From positions 1-8,731 of the forward strand of contig CAYGZL010000072.1 in NCBI GenBank assembly GCA_964354345.1: a DNA stretch of 8,731 nt, written 5' to 3'. The translations under genes and the position numbers were made by a program. Every line of letters begins with the position of its first letter. Positions within the stretch are counted from its first letter, which is position 1. The notes under the pieces were generated by a model. It worked only from the letters and a program-made list of their open reading frames with translations, had not been told where the DNA came from and ran no database searches. The stretch comes from CAYGZL01 sp964354345. Lineage in GTDB: Bacteria > Chloroflexota > Anaerolineae > Anaerolineales > UBA4823. Shown here piece after piece: positions 6,064-8,731 of this stretch.

Positions 6064-7305
6064 ATGAAATCCCTCAACGACTTAATCCACCAAATCATCG
6101 CGCTACAGGCAAGTGGTCGCGCCCAGATCACCCTGCTGGCAGTCTGTCCCAACTCACAATCGGTGTTGGAGGCGGCGGTCAAAGCGGCGGCGCGCAACCA
6201 TGCCCCGCTGTTGTTTGCCGCAACACTGAACCAGGTCGACACGGACGGCGGTTACACTGGCTGGACGCCAGCCGGGTTTGTGCGCCAGATGCAGGCCTAT
6301 GCCGCTCAAATGGCCTGGTCGGGACCGCTCTATCCCTGCCTGGATCACGGCGGACCCTGGTTGAAAGACCGCCACACCCTGGAACGGTTAAGCCTGACCG
6401 AAACCATGCAGCAGGTTAAGCACAGTCTGACCGCCTGTCTGGAGGCTGGCTACCAGTTGCTGCACATAGACCCGACCGTTGACCGGTGCCTGCCGCCTGG
6501 AGAGACCCTGCCCGTTGAGACCGTTGTCGAACGCACGATCGAGCTGGTCGTGCACGCGGAAAGTGTGCGTCAGGCGCGCAACCTGCCTCCGATCGCCTAT
6601 GAGGTCGGTACCGAAGAAGTGCATGGCGGGCTGGGAGACCCGGCGCGCTTTGAACATTTCCTGGCCTGGTTAAAGCAGGCTTTTACCGCCAACCAGCTTC
6701 AAGCGGCCTGGCCGTGCTTTTTCGTTGCTCAGGTTGGCACCGCTTTACACACCACCTTCTTCGACACCGCAGCCGCCAGTACGCTCTACACCCGCCTCGC
6801 CCCGCTTGGCTCGCTGGCCAAAGGTCACTACACCGATTGGGTGGAGAACCCGGCGGATTACCCCAGCAGCGGGATGGGCGGCGCCAATGTCGGACCGGAG
6901 TTCACCGCCGTTGAGTACCAGGCCTTGAAAGACCTGGAAGCCCAGGAAACCTGTCTGACGACGATGTTGCCAACGCAGCCATGCGGAGATAGATCCCACA
7001 TCATGGAGACCCTGCACGCGGCGGTCATCGCTTCCGGACGCTGGCAGAAATGGCTGCAACCGGCGGAACGCGGCCTGGATTTTACCGCTCTGGCTCCTGA
7101 GCGTCAGGAATGGCTTGTGCAAACCGGTTCGCGCTATGTCTGGGCTCAGCCAGATATTGTCGCGGCTCGCCAGCGCCTGTATGCTAACCTGGCTCCCTGC
7201 CTGGTCGATCCGCATACCTGGGTGATCGAACGGATTGCGCAGTCCATCGAGCGCTACCTGATCCATTTTAACCTGAGAGATTCCTTATCCATTCTGGCTT
7301 GCTAA
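6064..7305 (+). CDS. GatZ/KbaZ-like protein (tagatose-bisphosphate aldolase non-catalytic subunit family)
   Basis: Product of 413 residues, near the usual 420 of GatZ/KbaZ. Family motifs are clear: VCPNSQSVLEAA (27-38), ATLNQVDTDGGYTGWTP (53-69), YPCLDHGGPWLKDRH (90-104), LHIDPTVDR (133-141), and YEVGTEEVHGGL (179-190). The conserved His/Asp/Glu residues suit a TIM barrel with a metal or sugar-phosphate site. In enterobacteria GatZ stabilises GatY, which cleaves D-tagatose 1,6-bisphosphate, but no GatY-like gene is in this window. From memory, some stand-alone homologues from thermophiles and Chloroflexota act as ketose C4-epimerases, so an independent activity is possible. I chose the ATG at 6064 because GAGG at 6054-6057 sits 6 nt before it; the frame is open upstream to GTG 6031 and ATG 6052. 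It lies 101 nt before the GRE activase gene. Confidence 0.85.
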   Translation: MKSLNDLIHQIIALQASGRAQITLLAVCPNSQSVLEAAVKAAARNHAPLLFAATLNQVDTDGGYTGWTPAGFVRQMQAYAAQMAWSGPLYPCLDHGGPWLKDRHTLERLSLTETMQQVKHSLTACLEAGYQLLHIDPTVDRCLPPGETLPVETVVERTIELVVHAESVRQARNLPPIAYEVGTEEVHGGLGDPARFEHFLAWLKQAFTANQLQAAWPCFFVAQVGTALHTTFFDTAAASTLYTRLAPLGSLAKGHYTDWVENPADYPSSGMGGANVGPEFTAVEYQALKDLEAQETCLTTMLPTQPCGDRSHIMETLHAAVIASGRWQKWLQPAERGLDFTALAPERQEWLVQTGSRYVWAQPDIVAARQRLYANLAPCLVDPHTWVIERIAQSIERYLIHFNLRDSLSILAC

Positions 7306-7317
7306 TCCAGGATAGCC

Positions 7318-7349
7318 GGTTGGCTTCACCGACCAGCGGTTTTTGCTGG
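7318..7349 (+). other. Overlapping hairpins between the GatZ-like and activase genes
   Basis: Two mutually exclusive stems overlap in the 101-nt spacer: GGTTGG (7318-7323) with CCGACC (7329-7334), containing one G-T wobble, and CCAGC (7333-7337) with GCTGG (7345-7349), whose loop holds five T. Neither is followed at once by a T run, although TTTTT occurs at about 7361-7365. This could be a weak terminator, attenuator or processing site, or chance. Confidence 0.25.
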
Positions 7350-7393
7350 CAAGAGACCGGTTTTTGGGCCTGTTTGAAGATCATCCTTCGGGT

Positions 7394-7399
7394 TAGAAT
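7394..7399 (+). promoter_or_regulatory. Possible -10 box (TAGAAT) ahead of the GRE activase
   Basis: TAGAAT matches the -10 consensus at 5/6 and ends 7 nt before the GTG at 7407. The closest -35-like sequence, TTGAAG at 7374-7379, is only 14 nt away, so the promoter is doubtful. No Shine-Dalgarno sequence precedes the GTG, and a leaderless transcript is one explanation. Confidence 0.25.
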
Positions 7400-7406
7400 A
7401 GAACCC

Positions 7407-8351
7407 GTGAACGGGATTATCTTCAATATCCAACGCTTCTCCCTGCACGACGGCCCCGGCATCCGTACGACGGTGTTCCTGAAAGGCTGCACCTTGCGCT
7501 GTTTCTGGTGCCATAATCCGGAGGGCATGTATCCCGACCTGGAGGTGCAGTTCACCCCCGAGCGCTGCATCGCCGACATGGACTGCGCCCGCATCTGCCC
7601 AATCCAGGCCCACCAATTCGTAGACGGCGTACACCGCTTCGATCGCGCCCGCTGCGACGCCTGCGGAGAATGCGTCAGTGTGTGCGTGACTGAGGCGCTG
7701 GAGCTCAGTGGGCGCCTGGTCAGCGAGGCTGAGGTGATGGCTGAAATCCTCTCCGACCGGCCTTTCTACGAGTCCTCCGGCGGGGGAGTGACCCTCTCGG
7801 GCGGCGATCCACTGGTGCAGCGCCAGTTTAGCCGCGCCCTGCTCGCCCGCTGCCGGGAGGAACACATCCATACCGCCCTGGAAACGGCCGCCAACTGTCC
7901 CTGGGAACACCTGGCTGAGCTGCTGCCTCTCACCGATCTGGTGATGATGGATCTCAAACACATGGACGACGCGCAACATCGCCAGGCGACGCAGGTCTCG
8001 AACCAGCGCCTCCTGGACAATGCCCGGCGCATGGCCGAACAAGGTCAGCGCCTGATCTTCCGCCTGCCGGTCATCCCCGGGGTGAATGACACGCTGGAGA
8101 ATATCGTCGCCACGGCCAGTTACGTCCGGGATCTGACTGAGGCCGGTCGCCGCAACGGTCATTATGTCGCTCATCCGCCGGAGCTGGAGCTGCTGCCCTT
8201 CCACCGCCTGGCCGAGCACAAGTACCGCAGCCTGGGCCGCGCCAACCCGGCGCAGCATCTGCAACCCCCCAGCAAAGAGCGCCTGGAGGCGTTAACGGCC
8301 CTGGCGGCGGATATTCTGGCTGGGGCGGATGTCCCAGTCAGGCACCGGTAG
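7407..8351 (+). CDS. Glycyl-radical enzyme activating protein (radical SAM, PflA-like)
   Basis: Product of 314 residues from the GTG. It generates the glycyl radical on its partner GRE, using SAM and a [4Fe-4S] cluster. The start is set by homology: IIFNIQRFSLHDGPGIRTTV (4-23) is the conserved N-terminus of this family, so the open frame upstream to TTG 7299 is not used. The radical SAM motif C28-x3-C32-x2-C35 reads CTLRCFWCHNPEG. A ferredoxin-like insert follows with C54, D57, C60, C64 and C83, C86, C89, C93; the second position of the first motif, normally Cys, is Asp. The SAM-binding motif reads SGGGVTLSGGDPL (124-136), with GGD rather than the common GGE. MDLKHMD and RLPVIPGVND are further family motifs. 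It lies 30 nt before the GRE gene, its presumed substrate protein. Confidence 0.92.
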   Translation: MNGIIFNIQRFSLHDGPGIRTTVFLKGCTLRCFWCHNPEGMYPDLEVQFTPERCIADMDCARICPIQAHQFVDGVHRFDRARCDACGECVSVCVTEALELSGRLVSEAEVMAEILSDRPFYESSGGGVTLSGGDPLVQRQFSRALLARCREEHIHTALETAANCPWEHLAELLPLTDLVMMDLKHMDDAQHRQATQVSNQRLLDNARRMAEQGQRLIFRLPVIPGVNDTLENIVATASYVRDLTEAGRRNGHYVAHPPELELLPFHRLAEHKYRSLGRANPAQHLQPPSKERLEALTALAADILAGADVPVRHR

Positions 8352-8381
8352 GTTTATATTTATAGGAGTTCGTAAAACGCC

Positions 8382-8731
8382 ATGACTGAAGCCATCCCTG
8401 TTTTCCGGGAAACTCTGACTTATTCGCAACGGATTGACCTGCTGCGCCAGACCAAGCTGGCTCAGACGCACGCCAAGCAGGAGCTGATCGGCGCCATGGA
8501 CCACGACGACCACGCCCTGATCCTGCCGCCTCCCGAGCGGCGTGAGATCGTCAAGACGATCAGCAGCTCGGGCATGCCGATCACCGACTGCAAGCTGAAC
8601 GGCATCCCGATCCAGAGTAACCACCCCAGCGGCGGATTTTTTGGCCCCAAAGCCTGCGGCGAGAACTTCCGCGCCCTGCTTGAGAATCATCCCGTCTACA
8701 TTGACCCGGTCAGCTCGCTGGCCGGCGGCTA
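8382..8731 (+). CDS. Glycyl radical enzyme (pyruvate formate-lyase-like), N-terminal part
   Basis: The first 116 codons of a gene that runs off the right edge. The translation contains SQRIDLLRQTKLAQTHAKQE (14-33), LPPPERREIVK, and an ending with GENFRALLENHPVYIDP and SSLAGGY, which resembles the N-terminal PFL domain of glycyl radical enzymes of the PFL/diol-dehydratase superfamily. The activase gene 30 nt upstream strongly supports this. Full-length members have about 780-850 residues, with the active-site Cys near the middle and the glycyl loop (RVAGY-like) near the C-terminus, neither visible here. The subtype is not recognised: I see no match to PFL, choline lyase, glycerol dehydratase or isethionate lyase openings. 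AGGAG at 8364-8368 lies 13 nt before the ATG, longer than optimal, but no alternative start exists nearby. Confidence 0.75.
   Translation, partial: MTEAIPVFRETLTYSQRIDLLRQTKLAQTHAKQELIGAMDHDDHALILPPPERREIVKTISSSGMPITDCKLNGIPIQSNHPSGGFFGPKACGENFRALLENHPVYIDPVSSLAGG

Noticed and set aside
6745..7266. 173-codon minus-strand frame opposite the GatZ-like gene
   Set aside because: Mirror of a real gene with no domain or ribosome site.
7299..7406. N-terminal extension of the GRE activase to TTG 7299
   Set aside because: It would overlap the GatZ-like stop and add 36 residues before the conserved activase N-terminus; homology places the start at GTG 7407.
7326..8264. 312-codon open frame on the minus strand opposite the activase gene
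   Set aside because: Its translation has no recognisable domain and it lies entirely over a well-supported radical SAM gene; long antisense frames are expected in GC-rich coding DNA.
1..8731. Search by eye for CRISPR repeats, tRNA, insertion-sequence ends, toxin-antitoxin pairs and phage genes
   Set aside because: No regular repeats, cloverleaf arms, transposase motifs or paired small genes were seen; small diverged repeats could escape reading by eye.

Overview
The window looks like a chromosomal segment of an anaerobic or facultative bacterium, probably from the Chloroflexota (Anaerolineae-like). This is inferred from gene content, not measured: a LysM plus SdrD-like cell-surface protein with Pro/Thr-rich linkers, a stand-alone GatZ/KbaZ-type protein, histidine-degradation genes, and a glycyl radical enzyme (GRE) with its activase. 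The DNA is moderately GC-rich and densely coding. I see no tRNA, rRNA, CRISPR array, insertion sequence or phage gene.

Left part (1-2133, + strand): the last 37 codons of urocanate hydratase (hutU) and a possible weak terminator; then a membrane-anchored LysM/SdrD-like surface protein, a 44-codon remnant of a DUF442/PTP-like phosphatase gene, and surE. The remnant ends in an ATGA overlap with the surE start.

Middle part (2134-4947, - strand): a compact operon read from a very good sigma-70-type promoter, in the order hutI (imidazolonepropionase), a YpgQ/YedJ-like HD-domain phosphohydrolase, and an inositol-monophosphatase-family enzyme. hutI overlaps the HD gene, and the last gene ends exactly against the surE stop, so the two transcription units converge with no space between them. 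HutU and HutI catalyse consecutive steps of histidine breakdown but lie on opposite strands about 3.5 kb apart, separated by nucleotide/phosphate metabolism genes.

Right part (5167-8731): a SAM-dependent methyltransferase (- strand) is divergent from a GatZ/KbaZ-like protein (+ strand) across a 57-nt gap holding a palindromic -10 box. Downstream on the + strand are a GRE-activating radical SAM enzyme and the N-terminal 116 residues of a GRE cut by the window edge. The GRE subtype is not recognisable, and the activase has an Asp where the second Cys of its first ferredoxin-like motif is expected. This GatZ-like/activase/GRE cluster is the best candidate for an undescribed pathway: it would pair a ketose-phosphate (or ketose epimerase) type protein with radical-based cleavage or elimination of an unknown substrate.
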